Positions 37,045-46,945 of a DNA stretch of 64,000 bases are shown piece after piece (the first letter of the stretch is position 1; each line of letters starts with the position of its first letter). A program made the position numbers and the translations under genes. The notes below the pieces were generated by a model. The model was not told the DNA's origin. It saw only the letters and a list, made by a program, of their open reading frames with translations, and made no database searches. This stretch comes from Accumulibacter sp. (GTDB taxonomy: Bacteria; Pseudomonadota; Gammaproteobacteria; Burkholderiales; Rhodocyclaceae), in assembly GCF_023806625.1 (NCBI RefSeq), contig NZ_JAMTDX010000008.1:62001-126000 (forward strand), in the 5' to 3' direction.

Positions 37045-37426
37045 TCGAGCGATTTGCGCCTTCCGTGGAGAAAGGGGCGCTGACCCGAAAGACCGGCGAG
37101 CGAAGCCGATTCCGCAGTCCTTGCGACGCACCTCCCGGCAGATCGGACCCTTCTCGCCCGCAGCCCCTCGTCCAGTCCCACGCGACGCCAATCGGCTGGT
37201 TAAGTACGCTCACCACGAAGTAGCGATACTACTTGAACTGCGCGCGCCTAGCATCTGTGGAGCGGCCTAGGTCATCCCCCGAGCCCCTGACTGACACGGC
37301 CTGCCTCGTTGGCGAGTTCGCCGCCTGCTCGATCTGGCGACGAGCCCGGCAGGCGTCCGGCCCAGAACTGATCCCTTGCTTCCAGCACCATGCAATGCCC
37401 AACCCAACCGCGCGGGAGCCCAAATT
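37033..37426. other. Intergenic region / long rne leader
   Basis: 394 bases between the rluC start and the rne ATG. It is filled by the predicted rne 5' untranslated region; no open frame with coding character. In E. coli the rne leader is of similar length and mediates autoregulation by RNase E. Confidence 0.6.
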
Positions 37427-40270
37427 ATGAAACGCATGCTGTTCAACGCAACGCAAGCCGAGGAACTCCGCGTTGCGATTGTCGACGGTCAGAAACTGAT
37501 TGACCTGGACATCGAATCGGCGACGAAGGAGCAGAAAAAGAGCAACATTTATAAGGCAGTCATCACCCGCATCGAGCCGAGCCTGGAAGCCGCATTCGTT
37601 GACTACGGCGCCGAGCGGCACGGCTTCCTGCCATTCAAGGAAGTCTCGCGAGCGTTCTTCCAGCCTGGAGTCGAGGCGAGCCGAAGCACGATCAGGGAGG
37701 CGCTTCGGGACGGGCAGGAACTGATCGTCCAGGTGGATAAGGACGAACGCGGCAACAAGGGCGCCGCTCTGACTACCTTCATCAGTCTCGCCGGGCGCTA
37801 CCTCGTGCTGATGCCGAACAATCCGCGCGGCGGTGGTGTCTCGCGGCGCGTCGAGGGAACCGAGCGCATCGAACTGCGCGAGGTGATGGACCAGTTGCAG
37901 GTACCGGGAGGCATGAGCCTGATCGCGCGTACTGCGGCGATCGGCCGAAGCGCCGAGGAACTGCAGTGGGATCTGAACTACCTGCTGCAACTCTGGAAAG
38001 CGATCGAGGCAGCCGCGCAACAGCAGCAAGGCGCCTTCCTGATCTACCAGGAAGGCAGCCTGGTGATCCGCGCGATCCGCGACTACTTTCAGCCGGAGAT
38101 CGGCGAGATCCTGATCGACACGGACGAGGTTTTCGAGCAAGCCCGGCGGTTCATGGAACACGTCATGCCGGGAACCGTCAACCGCGTCAAGCGTTACCGC
38201 GACGACGTCCCGCTCTTCTCGCGCTTCCAGATCGAGCATCAGATCGAATCGGCGTATTCCCGCCAGGTCAGCCTTCCCTCCGGAGGGGCGATCGTCATCG
38301 ACCACACTGAAGCGCTCGTCTCGGTCGATGTCAATTCCGGACGCGCGACGCGCGGCGCCGACATCGAGGAGACCGCGCTGAAGACCAACCTCGAGGCAGC
38401 CGAAGAGGTCGCCCGTCAGCTGCGTCTGCGCGACCTCGGCGGACTGATCATCATCGACTTCATCGACATGGAAAGCCAGCGCAACCAGCGCGAAGTCGAG
38501 AACCGGGTTCGTGAGGCGTTGCGTTTCGACCGCGCGCGGGTGCAGACCGGCAAGATCAGTCGCTTCGGTCTGCTCGAGTTGTCGCGACAAAGGCTGCGCC
38601 CCGCTCTCGCCGAAACCAGCTACATCCCCTGTCCGCGCTGTTCGGGAACCGGCCACATCCGCAGCACCGAATCTGCTGCACTGCATATCCTCCGGATTCT
38701 CGAAGAGGAGGCGATGAAGGACAACACGGCCGCCGTGCATGCGCAGGTGCCCGTCGATGTCGCGACCTTCCTGCTCAACGAAAAGCGGGCGGACGTGCAG
38801 GCCGTCGAGTCGCGACAGAAGGTCAACATCGTGCTGATCCCGAACATCCATCTCGAGACCCCACAGCACACTGTCGTGCGGATTCGCCAGGACGAAGCCG
38901 GTCAGGAGGACTTGCAGCAGGCCTCGTACCGCATGGTCAGCCTGCCCGCCGAAGAGGGCGCCCGAGGCGTCGCGCCGGCTGGCGAGGCGAAGGCGCCCAG
39001 AGCGGAGGCGGCGATCAAGGGGGTGACCCCCGAGCAGCCGGCACCGATCGTCGGCGAGACCACCACGCCGAGCGAAGCGCGCAAGCCCGAAACGGCAGCC
39101 AGCCGATTCCTGCACAGGATCGTCTCGTGGTTTCGCCACAGGTACCCGGCGAAGCCGGACGAGGAACGCCCACCGGCGAGCACGGAGAGCCCGCCGCCTC
39201 GCGAGTCCGTCCGGGAAGGCCGCCGCAGCGGAAGCCGCGGAGCACGCCGCGAAGACACCACCCAGGACCTCGGGACGCGAATCGGCCGCGAGCCCAGGGA
39301 AACGGTGGCCGAACCTCGTGCCGAGTCCCCCAGGCCACGCGAGGCGCGCGAAACGAGCACGGCGCGCGAACCGCGCGAAGCGGGAGTGGCCCGCGAGGCG
39401 CGTCGCCAACGCACCGAGCGCAAGACGCAGAGCGCTGCCCCGGCCGCCGCGGCACAGGCCCTGGAGACGCCGGCGACCGACGGTGTACCCGACGCCGTGC
39501 AAACTGGCGAGACGATTGGTGACGATACGGGCACCACTCCACGCCGCCGCGGGCGACGCGGTGGTCGCCGCGAACGCGGCGAAAGAACCGGTGTACCCGC
39601 CGAGCTGGCCAACACCCCCGAGGCCGCCGGTCGCGTTCCGGAATCCCGGGGTGCCGAGCCCGAACGACTCGCTGCACCCGTCGCGGCGAACGCCAAAGCG
39701 CCGACGGCCGCAGCGGCCCCGGTCGAAACACCACCAGTGTTGAGAAACGAGCCGGGCGAAGCTCAGGCAGAGGTCGTCAGATCGCCGGAATTCACCGCGG
39801 AGAGCGCCGAGCCGGCGGTGAAGGAGCTGGCCGCCGGACAGGCCGGCGCAACCGGGCCGGTGCTCGTCGAGCCGGCTCCGGAGTCCCTTCCTGCCGGACA
39901 GATCGACGCCGTAGAGGCAGCGACAGACCGCCAGTCGCCGCCAGCGGAGCGCCCGGCTGCCGGCGCTCGCGATCCTCAGGCGTCGGGACCTGCCAGGATG
40001 TCTACCGAGGACGAGGTCGGCGAGCGCCCTGCTGCGCAGTCAGCGATCGAGCCCCGACCGGCAATCGCCGTGCAGCCGCCGCTCGAGGAAGCCCTCGGCG
40101 CGAGCGGACTGATCATGGTCGAGACCGATGCGCGGAAGGCTCAGGTCCACACGACGGACGAAGTCGACACGCCGCGTCGCCCACCATTGCGCCGGCGCCG
40201 GGCAGCGCAGCTTCCCGTCCCGGAAGAACCGCTGATCATGGTCGAGACACGTCGGGAAGGTCCGGCCTGA
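37427..40270 (+). CDS. rne: Ribonuclease E
   Basis: Endonuclease that starts mRNA decay and processes rRNA and tRNA. 947 residues: start [21 protein letters not shown]1 domain (about 38-120), 5' sensor and RNase H-like region, then the DNase I-like catalytic site with the two Asp in [20 protein letters not shown] and [20 protein letters not shown]. The zinc link is [15 protein letters not shown]. Beyond about residue 510 the tail is Arg/Pro/Ala-rich and disordered, the scaffold region. Near the end the heptapeptide LIMVETD and LIMVETR occur 41 residues apart. A GGGAG site precedes the ATG. Confidence 0.96.
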   Translation: MKRMLFNATQAEELRVAIVDGQKLIDLDIESATKEQKKSNIYKAVITRIEPSLEAAFVDYGAERHGFLPFKEVSRAFFQPGVEASRSTIREALRDGQELIVQVDKDERGNKGAALTTFISLAGRYLVLMPNNPRGGGVSRRVEGTERIELREVMDQLQVPGGMSLIARTAAIGRSAEELQWDLNYLLQLWKAIEAAAQQQQGAFLIYQEGSLVIRAIRDYFQPEIGEILIDTDEVFEQARRFMEHVMPGTVNRVKRYRDDVPLFSRFQIEHQIESAYSRQVSLPSGGAIVIDHTEALVSVDVNSGRATRGADIEETALKTNLEAAEEVARQLRLRDLGGLIIIDFIDMESQRNQREVENRVREALRFDRARVQTGKISRFGLLELSRQRLRPALAETSYIPCPRCSGTGHIRSTESAALHILRILEEEAMKDNTAAVHAQVPVDVATFLLNEKRADVQAVESRQKVNIVLIPNIHLETPQHTVVRIRQDEAGQEDLQQASYRMVSLPAEEGARGVAPAGEAKAPRAEAAIKGVTPEQPAPIVGETTTPSEARKPETAASRFLHRIVSWFRHRYPAKPDEERPPASTESPPPRESVREGRRSGSRGARREDTTQDLGTRIGREPRETVAEPRAESPRPREARETSTAREPREAGVAREARRQRTERKTQSAAPAAAAQALETPATDGVPDAVQTGETIGDDTGTTPRRRGRRGGRRERGERTGVPAELANTPEAAGRVPESRGAEPERLAAPVAANAKAPTAAAAPVETPPVLRNEPGEAQAEVVRSPEFTAESAEPAVKELAAGQAGATGPVLVEPAPESLPAGQIDAVEAATDRQSPPAERPAAGARDPQASGPARMSTEDEVGERPAAQSAIEPRPAIAVQPPLEEALGASGLIMVETDARKAQVHTTDEVDTPRRPPLRRRRAAQLPVPEEPLIMVETRREGPA

Positions 40271-40292
40271 TCGCGCACAGGAACAGGAACCG

Positions 40293-41321
40293 ATGATCAG
40301 GGTTGGAATCGTGGGCGGCACGGGTTACACCGGCGTCGAACTGCTGCGCCTGCTGGCCCAGCATCCCGAAGTGCAGGTCGCGGCGATCACCTCGCGCGGC
40401 GATGCGGGAGTTCCCGTGGCGGAGATGTTCCCGAGCTTGCGCCGGCGTGTGAGACTGAAGTTCGAGGATCCGGCGCAAGCCAACCTCAGGGCCTGCGATG
40501 TGGTCTTCTTTGCCACACCGAACGGCGTGGCGATGGAACAGGCTCCGGCACTGCTCGACGCCGGCGTGCGGGTCATCGACCTGGCCGCCGACTTCCGGCT
40601 CACCGACCTGGATGAGTGGAGCCGCTGGTACGGCCTGCCGCATGCCAGTCCGGAGTGGGCGGCGCGGGCAGTCTACGGACTGCCCGAGTGCAATCGCGCG
40701 GCCATCCGCAACGCACGCCTCGTTGCCAATCCCGGCTGCTACCCGACAGCGGTGCAACTCGGCTTCATGCCGCTGCTCGAACAGGGCTCGGTCGATTGTG
40801 ACGACCTCGTTGCCGACGCCAAGTCCGGAGTCTCGGGCGCCGGCCGGAAGGCGGAAGTGGCCAGCCTCTTTTCCGAGGCGGCGGACAACTTCAAGGCCTA
40901 TGCCGTTCCCGGACACCGGCATCTGCCGGAGATCTGTCAGGGCCTCTCGCGCATTGCCGGCAGCTCGGTCGGGCTGACCTTCGTCCCGCATCTGACCCCG
41001 ATGATCCGCGGGATCCACGCGACACTCTACGCCCGGGTCAAGCGCGAGACCGACTTTCAGACGCTGTTCGAGCAGCGCTATCGCGACGAACCCTTCGTCG
41101 ACGTGCTGCCACCCGGCTCGCATCCCGATACGCGCTCGGTACGCGCCGCCAACGTCTGCCGGATAGCCTTACATCGCCCCGGGCAGGGACGCGTTCTCGT
41201 CATCCTTTCGGTGATCGACAACCTGGTCAAGGGAGCAGCCGGCCAGGCGGTTCAAAACATGAACATCATGTTCGGGCTGCGCGAGACCGAGGGTCTCTGG
41301 CAGATCGCGGTACTGCCCTGA
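40293..41321 (+). CDS. argC: N-acetyl-gamma-glutamyl-phosphate reductase
   Basis: NADPH-dependent reductase, third step of arginine synthesis. 342 residues; nucleotide-binding [20 protein letters not shown] at the start, the catalytic Cys in [20 protein letters not shown] (near 148) and His in the [20 protein letters not shown] region. The final [20 protein letters not shown] is the family hallmark. It follows rne by 22 bases. Confidence 0.97.
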   Translation: MIRVGIVGGTGYTGVELLRLLAQHPEVQVAAITSRGDAGVPVAEMFPSLRRRVRLKFEDPAQANLRACDVVFFATPNGVAMEQAPALLDAGVRVIDLAADFRLTDLDEWSRWYGLPHASPEWAARAVYGLPECNRAAIRNARLVANPGCYPTAVQLGFMPLLEQGSVDCDDLVADAKSGVSGAGRKAEVASLFSEAADNFKAYAVPGHRHLPEICQGLSRIAGSSVGLTFVPHLTPMIRGIHATLYARVKRETDFQTLFEQRYRDEPFVDVLPPGSHPDTRSVRAANVCRIALHRPGQGRVLVILSVIDNLVKGAAGQAVQNMNIMFGLRETEGLWQIAVLP

Positions 41322-41682
41322 CGGCTCGGGGCGCGTACCGGACGGACCATCGCCGTCCAGGCACGATCCGGCAATCCGGACAGTGAGGGGCGACCCTCGG
41401 ACGGACCATAGGTGATAGGATAGGCGCCGCCTTCCCGGGAAGTGGCCAGCCAGGCGGTATCCGGCAGTTCGTCGGCGAATGACCGGTGCGCTGTCGGAAG
41501 GGTACAGCTTGTGATGATCGCGGAACTTCGCCTCGCCGGGTCTGTCGCAAGCGGGTATTGTCGCTTTCGCCAGAAAAGTCCACGGTGCCCGGCTTCCCCA
41601 ACCCGGGCCCTGGTGACCGGAACGCCAGTGATGGTCTCCCTTGCACGCGAAGGCGCCCTATGGAAAAAAGGAGAATCGATTG
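41322..41682. other. Intergenic region between argC and erpA
   Basis: 361 bases. CGGACGGACCAT occurs twice, at 41339-41350 and 41398-41409; the first lies in a small hairpin (GGACGG...CCGTCC, 41340-41357). I see no gene or convincing promoter. Confidence 0.45.
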
Positions 41683-42033
41683 ATGAACGTAGCAACAGAC
41701 ATGCCAATGCCATTCATCTTCACGGACAGCGCGGCCGGCAAGGTGAAGGAACTGATTGAGGAGGAAGGCAACCCCGACCTCAAACTGCGTGTTTTCGTAA
41801 CCGGGGGCGGCTGTTCGGGTTTCCAGTACGGTTTCACCTTCGACGAAGTGGCCAACGAGGACGACACCGCCATGGAAAAGAACGGAGTCACGCTGCTGAT
41901 CGACCCGATGAGTTACCAGTACCTCGTTGGTGCCGAGATCGACTACACGGAGGGGCTCGAGGGCTCGCAGTTCGTGATCAGAAACCCGAACGCGACGTCC
42001 ACCTGCGGCTGCGGATCGTCCTTTTCCGCCTAG
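41683..42033 (+). CDS. erpA: A-type iron-sulfur carrier ErpA
   Basis: Delivers Fe-S clusters to apoproteins. 116 residues; the three ligand Cys are in [17 protein letters not shown] and the terminal [11 protein letters not shown]. The Shine-Dalgarno AAAGGAG lies just before the ATG at 41683. The many Fe-S proteins in this window (the two cytochrome b fusions, the Rieske protein) would be plausible clients. Confidence 0.95.
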   Translation: MNVATDMPMPFIFTDSAAGKVKELIEEEGNPDLKLRVFVTGGGCSGFQYGFTFDEVANEDDTAMEKNGVTLLIDPMSYQYLVGAEIDYTEGLEGSQFVIRNPNATSTCGCGSSFSA

Positions 42034-42140
42034 ACGGAATTCTCCGGCGAGGAGCAAAACGGCACTTGCTCGAGCGGCAACGGCCGGCCCACGGGTGACA
42101 CCACCTGCCGGGCGACCCGCCGTTCGAGCGTCGAACCTGG

Positions 42141-43064
42141 TCAGCGGCGAAGCAGCGAAACCAGTGTCGCCAGCATTGCGGCTGCGCACGCACCGTGGGC
42201 CACTGCGATCTCGATCGAATAGTTGCCAAGCACGAGCAGGCCACCGAGAAGCACTTCGGCCGGCAGCAGTGCGAGCATCAACATCGCGGACCGGCGTTTG
42301 CTTCGTTCGTCGAGCGCTCGCCACGCACCGCCACCAAGCAGGAGCAGCGTGGCCAGCGCCGAGTAGCGATGCAACAGGTGCAGGGCCTCGCCGGCGCGAT
42401 CTCCCGCCTGCGGAGCCCCGGAAAGACTGGCCAGCAACCCGAGTGCGGTCTCGGCGCCCACTCGCGGGAACCAGTTCCCGGCGCAATCGGGAAACGAGGC
42501 GCAGGTCAGCGCTGCATGACGCGCACCGATCATTGCTCCGAAAAAGACAGTCAGCGTAAGGCACAGCGCTCCGAGCCGCAGCAGTGGGTGCGCAGCGTCC
42601 ATGGCCGATCCACCCGCCGACGGTGAAGTGGCCAGGACCACGCGCCACGAAAAGCTGACCAGGCCCAATCCACCGAGGATGTTCAGCAGGTTGACCACGG
42701 TCAGCCGCGGGTCCGTGCTCCAGATACCCAGCGCCGAGAGGACCAGCATCAAGCCGAGGAGCGCAGTTGCCGGCCACGCGACCGGCATCAGCGGCGGCCG
42801 GCGCCAGCACTGCCAGACGACGATCACCGCGACGATCAGCGACAGCGAGGCGACCGCACGATGGAACACTCGCGCGGGCCCGAAGTACAGTGGTGGCGGC
42901 TCGCCGGCGAGCAGTTGGCCATAGCACGCCGGCCAGTCGGCGCAGCCGAGACCCGCCGCGTCGAGCCGCAGATAAGCGCTGGCCCCGACGACGAACAGCG
43001 AGAGGGCGACGAGCAGGAATCCCAGCCAGCGGACCATGCGCAGGCGGCCGGCGCCTCCGGACAT
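42141..43064 (-). CDS. ctaA: Heme A synthase homologue (CtaA type, Cys-containing)
   Basis: A 307-residue membrane protein with about eight helices and the CtaA/Cox15 two-fold repeat. AAGLGCADWPACYGQLL carries the Cys pair typical of bacterial CtaA; His ligands are in LHLLHRYSALATLLLL and IAVAHGACAAAML. Heme A synthase oxidises heme O to heme A for terminal oxidases. The start codon overlaps the stop of the upstream Cox15 homologue (TGATG), so the two are co-translated. Some His positions of the first half are less clear than in the partner. Confidence 0.85.
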   Translation of the reverse strand: MSGGAGRLRMVRWLGFLLVALSLFVVGASAYLRLDAAGLGCADWPACYGQLLAGEPPPLYFGPARVFHRAVASLSLIVAVIVVWQCWRRPPLMPVAWPATALLGLMLVLSALGIWSTDPRLTVVNLLNILGGLGLVSFSWRVVLATSPSAGGSAMDAAHPLLRLGALCLTLTVFFGAMIGARHAALTCASFPDCAGNWFPRVGAETALGLLASLSGAPQAGDRAGEALHLLHRYSALATLLLLGGGAWRALDERSKRRSAMLMLALLPAEVLLGGLLVLGNYSIEIAVAHGACAAAMLATLVSLLRR

Positions 43065-44116
43065 CAGAGGTGGCGCCCGACGACGCCTGGCGCCACGCGC
43101 AGTTCGTGGTTGAGCCAGAGCAACGCGGCAAGGACGACCATCGCCCCGCCCTGATGCGCAGTTCCGAGATCGACCGGGACGGCGAGAAGCAAGGTCGCGA
43201 TGCCCAGTCCGATCTGCACGAAAAGCACCACCAAGAGGCAGTTTGCCGCCAGACGGGCGCGCCCCGGAACCACCGCCGAGCGCACGGCCCACCAGAACCA
43301 GGGAACGAGGAAGGCCAGCAGCCATGCCCCCAGACGGTGGTTGAACTGGACGAGCGCCATATTGTTGAAGAAGTTGAGGTACCACGGTTCGAGGATGAAG
43401 CTTTCCGGCGGCAGCACGTGCCCGTGCATCAGCGGGAAACTGTTGTACGCCTTGCCGGCCCTGATACCGGCGACCAAGCCACCGGTGACGACCATGTAGC
43501 CGACCAGGGCGACCAGCCAGACGCCGGCGCGCTGCAGTTTGCGGACCAGTGCATCGTGCGTCACCGAAACCCGCTCGGCAACCAGTCCGAGCGCCAGCCA
43601 GAACATCGCGACGAAGATCAGGAAGGCGAGCGAGAGGTGCGCGGTTAGCCGGTAATGGCTCACTCGCGGATCGTCGACGAGACCGCTCTTGACCATGTAC
43701 CAGCCCATCGCCCCCTGAAGACCACCCAGGACGAAGATCCCGGCGAGTTTGGGCCACAGCGGTCGATCGATCTTCCCGCGCAGCCAGAAGAAGAGGAACG
43801 GCAGCAGGAAGACGACGCCGACCAGCCGCCCGAGAACGCGATGCACATATTCCCAGAAGAAGATCCCCTTGAACTCTTCGAGAGTCATCTGGTGATTGAC
43901 CTTCTCGAACTCGGGGGTCTTCCGGTATTTGGCGAAAGTCTCCTCCCATTGGTGCTCGTCGAGCGGCGGAACGATGCCGACGATCGGCTCCCATTCGACG
44001 ATCGACAAGCCCGAATGTGTCAGCCGGGTGATCCCTCCGACGACGAGGATGGCGAAGACCATCGCGCTGCAGGCTAGGAGCCAGCAAGCGATCTGCCGGC
44101 GAGCGACCTTATCCAT
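43064..44116 (-). CDS. ctaA: Heme A synthase (Cox15 type)
   Basis: A 350-residue membrane protein of the Cox15 subgroup (no Cys pair). Heme-ligand His and their context are all visible: GGITRLTHSGLSIVEWEPIV, WEYVHRVLGRLVGVVFLLP, HYRLTAHLSLAFLIFVAMFW, VQFNHRLGAWLLAFLVPWFW and LGTAHQGGAMVVLAALL. The start MDKVARRQIACWLL at 44116 is chosen; the longer frame upstream runs through the regulatory region of the ba3 operon. It is divergent from the oxidase genes it presumably serves. Confidence 0.9.
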   Translation of the reverse strand: MDKVARRQIACWLLACSAMVFAILVVGGITRLTHSGLSIVEWEPIVGIVPPLDEHQWEETFAKYRKTPEFEKVNHQMTLEEFKGIFFWEYVHRVLGRLVGVVFLLPFLFFWLRGKIDRPLWPKLAGIFVLGGLQGAMGWYMVKSGLVDDPRVSHYRLTAHLSLAFLIFVAMFWLALGLVAERVSVTHDALVRKLQRAGVWLVALVGYMVVTGGLVAGIRAGKAYNSFPLMHGHVLPPESFILEPWYLNFFNNMALVQFNHRLGAWLLAFLVPWFWWAVRSAVVPGRARLAANCLLVVLFVQIGLGIATLLLAVPVDLGTAHQGGAMVVLAALLWLNHELRVAPGVVGRHL

Positions 44117-44270
44117 GTGCGGAACCCGGAGAGAAGCGGAACGGGCGCAGATTATAGGCTCTTTCGCGGGGCGGTCCACGGCTCTGCGTGCTGCGACACG
44201 CAGCCGCAGGACCGGGCCCGGAAGCCGCTTCGCTGCTGGCTTTGCCGCAAGTGCCGAGCTTTTCCCGTTC

Positions 44271-44284
44271 TTGACGTGCATCAA
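44271..44284. promoter_or_regulatory. FNR/ANR-type box upstream of the ba3 oxidase operon
   Basis: TTGACGTGCATCAA matches the FNR consensus TTGAT-N4-ATCAA at 9 of 10 defined positions. A -10-like TATCCT at 44308-44313 places a start near 44319, which puts the box centre at -41.5, the classic activating position. It also faces the divergent Cox15 gene. Confidence 0.65.
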
Positions 44285-44401
44285 GTCGCTGGCTTGCCCG
44301 CAGCGGGTATCCTCGCGCCGATTGTGCCCCGAAAGGCCAAGGAGCTTACCCGTTTGCAGCACTCTTCCGGTGCCGCGCCACCCGCAATGGAGGATACCCA
44401 G

Positions 44402-44551
44402 ATGGCCGACAACAACGACGAAGACGTCCCGTTCATGCAGAAGTTGCTCGACAACCACTTCCTGCTGCTCTTTCTCGGCGTGGCCTCACCCGGGCTGCTG
44501 TACATCCTGTGGGGGATCATCGACATCATGAACGTGCCCGTCGCCCGATAA
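44402..44551 (+). CDS. 49-residue membrane peptide of the ba3-type oxidase
   Basis: A small protein (MADNNDEDVPFMQKLLDNHF, then one membrane helix LLLFLGVASPGLLYILWGII). A GGAGG site precedes the ATG by 7 bases, and the subunit II gene follows after 27 bases, so it is translated. Size and position recall the single-helix subunit IIa of Thermus ba3 oxidase; homology cannot be judged at this length. It is probably an accessory subunit in the inner membrane. Confidence 0.8.
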   Translation: MADNNDEDVPFMQKLLDNHFLLLFLGVASPGLLYILWGIIDIMNVPVAR

Positions 44552-44578
44552 CCTTTGCCTAAAGAGGGAGAAACCAGC

Positions 44579-45118
44579 ATGAGTGCAATTCTGCCGCCAT
44601 CCGAGAGACTCTGGTGGAAGCAGCCCATCGACAAGATCGAGTGGGCGTGGATCGCCATCGCGTTCGTCTGGGGCATGGTCATGTTCGTGATGATGATCTA
44701 TTGGCATATCAACGGGAAACAGAACCTGTCCAACGAGGTGTACAAGACGAGCCCAGAACTGTTCGCCGCCAAGGCCGAGAAGTTCATCGCCGAGAACACG
44801 GTGCGCACCGAGACCGACCAGCAGATCCCGGTGGTCAAGGTACCGGCCGGCGGAGACGGCTATCTGATCGCCCGGCTCTGGGCCTGGTACCCGATCCTCG
44901 AGCTCGAGAAAGGCAAGACCTACAAGATTCACCTCTCGTCGATGGACTACAACCACGGCTTCTCGCTGCAACCCGTGAATATCAACATCCAGGTCATTCC
45001 GGGCTATGAGCACGTGGTCAAGATGACTCCCACCAAGGAAGGTACCTACGCCATCGTCTGCAACGAATTCTGCGGCATCGGCCACCACTCGATGCTCGGC
45101 CGGATCTACGTGAAATAA
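44579..45118 (+). CDS. Cytochrome c oxidase subunit II, ba3/B-type
   Basis: A 179-residue subunit with one N-terminal membrane helix (about 22-42) and a periplasmic cupredoxin domain. The CuA site is YAIVCNEFCGIGHHSMLGRI (Cys-x3-Cys-x3-His, Met) with the upstream His in MDYNHGFSLQPVNINIQ. The single helix and short length are typical of B-type oxidases. The ATG at 44579 has a GGGAG site; the frame's upstream ATG at 44555 is not needed. It accepts electrons from cytochrome c. Confidence 0.92.
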   Translation: MSAILPPSERLWWKQPIDKIEWAWIAIAFVWGMVMFVMMIYWHINGKQNLSNEVYKTSPELFAAKAEKFIAENTVRTETDQQIPVVKVPAGGDGYLIARLWAWYPILELEKGKTYKIHLSSMDYNHGFSLQPVNINIQVIPGYEHVVKMTPTKEGTYAIVCNEFCGIGHHSMLGRIYVK

Positions 45119-45133
45119 GGGGGAACAAGTCAG

Positions 45134-46828
45134 ATGGCCACCACCTACCGCACCTGTCCCATCTCGGGACTCCAGTTCGAGGACCAGGCCGAGAAGCTGA
45201 TGCGCTGGAACGCCGTCGCCGGCGTCCTCGCCCTGCTCGCCGGCGGGATCACCGCGCTGCTCGTCATCCTCACCCGCTGGCCGGCGATCAAGCTGCTGCC
45301 GGCCGACCAGTTCTACCTGATCCTGACCGCCCACGGCGTCGACATGTTGATCCTGTGGATCATCTTCTTCGAGATAGCCGTGCTCTACTTCGCCTCATCG
45401 ACCCTTCTGCGCTGCCGACTGGCCGCGCCAAAGGTCGCCTGGTTCGCCTTCTGGCTGATGGTCGTCGGCAGCATCATGACCAATGTGGCGATCTTCCAGG
45501 GCGAATCGACGGTGATGTTCACCTCGTACGTGCCGATGCAGGCCAAGTGGCACTTCTACCTCGGCATCATTCTCTTCGCCGTCGGAGCACTGATCGGTTG
45601 CGGTATCTTCTTCGGCACGCTGGTCGTCGCCCGTCGCGAAAAGACCTACAGCGGATCGATCCCGCTGGTCACCTTCGGCGCGCTCACCGCCGCGATCATC
45701 GCCACATTCACGATTCTCTCCGGAGCCGGCATCCTGGTGCCGACCTTCCTCTGGGCGGTCGGAGTGATCAAGGAAATCGACGCGCAGCTCTACCGGATGG
45801 TCTGGTGGGGACTCGGCCATTCGTCGCAGCAGATCAACGTTTCCGCCCACGTCTCCATCTGGTACCTGATCGCCGCGGTCGTCTTCGGTGCCAAGCCGCT
45901 CTCCGAGAAGGTTTCGCGTTTTGCCTTCCTGCTCTACATCCTGTTCCTGCAACTGGCCAGCGCCCACCACCTGCTCTCGGACCCCGGCATGAGCGCCGAG
46001 TGGAAGGTCCTCAACACCTCGTATTTCATGTACTTCGCGGTGATGGCCTCGATGATCCACGGGTTCACCGTTCCCGGAGCGGTCGAGGCCGCGCAGCGGC
46101 GCAAGGGCTACACCAACGGCCTGTTCGAGTGGCTGCGCAAGGCGCCCTGGGGCAATCCGGTGTTTTCGGGAATGTTCATTTCGCTGGTCAGCTTCGGCTT
46201 CCTCGGTGGCATCTCCGGCGTAGTGCTCGGGACCGAGCAGATCAACATGCTGATGCACAACACCTTCTACGTGCCCGGCCACTTCCACACGACGGTCGTC
46301 TCGGGTACGACTCTGGCCTTCATGGCGGTCACCTACCTGCTCGTGCCAGTGCTCTTCAAACGTCAGATGATCCTGCCGAAGCTCTGCCAGATCCAGCCGT
46401 ACCTGTTCGGCATCAGCATGTCCGTCCTCGGCCTGGTGATGATGGGTGCCGGTACGCTCGGCGTATCCCGCCGGCACTGGGACATGGCCTTCTCTGGCGC
46501 GCCTTTCCAGTACGAATGGCCCGGTGCGGCGAACCTGATGATGGGCCTGACCGGCATCTTCGGTGTGCTCGCGGTGACCGGTGGCGCACTATGGATCCTC
46601 CTCGTCGTCGGCTCGCTGCTGTTCGGCAAGAAGCTCGACGGCGGCAAGGTCTCCGACCGGCCGACTCCGATTCCGGCAAGCACGCCGGCGGCCGCCGCGG
46701 TGGCCCACGGCAGCGATCACGTCGCGGTCCCGGGAACGGTCGTCCTCGCGCTGCTTCTGTTCGTCTGCTTCGTCCTCTACTACTTCGTCAACTGGAAGTA
46801 CCTCTCCGAAGTCTGGCTGCTCAGCTAG
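45134..46828 (+). CDS. Heme-copper oxidase subunit I, ba3/B-type
   Basis: A 564-residue catalytic subunit with about 13 membrane helices. Ligands: low-spin heme His in LTAHGVDMLILW (near 68) and PGHFHTTVVSG (near 383); high-spin heme His in the same PGHFH; CuB His in WWGLGHSSQQ (near 229) and the His pair in LQLASAHHLLSDPG (near 277). Low overall match to A-type CtaD and the small subunit II fit the high-affinity B family. It reduces oxygen to water and pumps protons. A hairpin pair follows before ctaB. Confidence 0.92.
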   Translation: MATTYRTCPISGLQFEDQAEKLMRWNAVAGVLALLAGGITALLVILTRWPAIKLLPADQFYLILTAHGVDMLILWIIFFEIAVLYFASSTLLRCRLAAPKVAWFAFWLMVVGSIMTNVAIFQGESTVMFTSYVPMQAKWHFYLGIILFAVGALIGCGIFFGTLVVARREKTYSGSIPLVTFGALTAAIIATFTILSGAGILVPTFLWAVGVIKEIDAQLYRMVWWGLGHSSQQINVSAHVSIWYLIAAVVFGAKPLSEKVSRFAFLLYILFLQLASAHHLLSDPGMSAEWKVLNTSYFMYFAVMASMIHGFTVPGAVEAAQRRKGYTNGLFEWLRKAPWGNPVFSGMFISLVSFGFLGGISGVVLGTEQINMLMHNTFYVPGHFHTTVVSGTTLAFMAVTYLLVPVLFKRQMILPKLCQIQPYLFGISMSVLGLVMMGAGTLGVSRRHWDMAFSGAPFQYEWPGAANLMMGLTGIFGVLAVTGGALWILLVVGSLLFGKKLDGGKVSDRPTPIPASTPAAAAVAHGSDHVAVPGTVVLALLLFVCFVLYYFVNWKYLSEVWLLS

Positions 46829-46841
46829 GCCGGTAAGCATC

Positions 46842-46861
46842 CCCCGCGCACCCGCGCGGGG
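46842..46861. other. GC hairpin after oxidase subunit I
   Basis: CCCCGCGC, loop ACCC, GCGCGGGG: a perfect 8-pair stem 13 bases past the stop codon. It has no T-run, so it is a pause or RNA-stability element rather than a classical terminator. Confidence 0.6.
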
Positions 46862-46903
46862 CCTGCCTGAATCGGGCCCCCCAAGAGACCCGATTCAAGC
46901 AGG
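46862..46903. other. 15-pair hairpin before ctaB
   Basis: CCTGCCTGAATCGGG, a 12-base loop, CCCGATTCAAGCAGG: 14 Watson-Crick pairs and one mismatch (G.U in RNA). It directly follows the first hairpin and ends 42 bases before the ctaB start. It may protect or uncouple the oxidase message from ctaB. Confidence 0.65.
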
Positions 46904-46945
46904 AAGAGCGTTCCTCACCACTCGATCGCCAGGGTATCGACCGCC

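Noticed and set aside
37229-39502. 757-codon minus-strand frame inside rne
   Set aside because: Antisense of the RNase E gene; long antisense frames are expected at this GC content.
41339-41409. Regulatory iterons from the duplicated CGGACGGACCAT
   Set aside because: Only two copies, 59 bases apart, with one in a hairpin; too little to claim a binding array.
41266-43131. 621-codon minus-strand frame spanning erpA and ctaA
   Set aside because: Low-complexity Arg/Ala translation that overlaps two well-supported genes.
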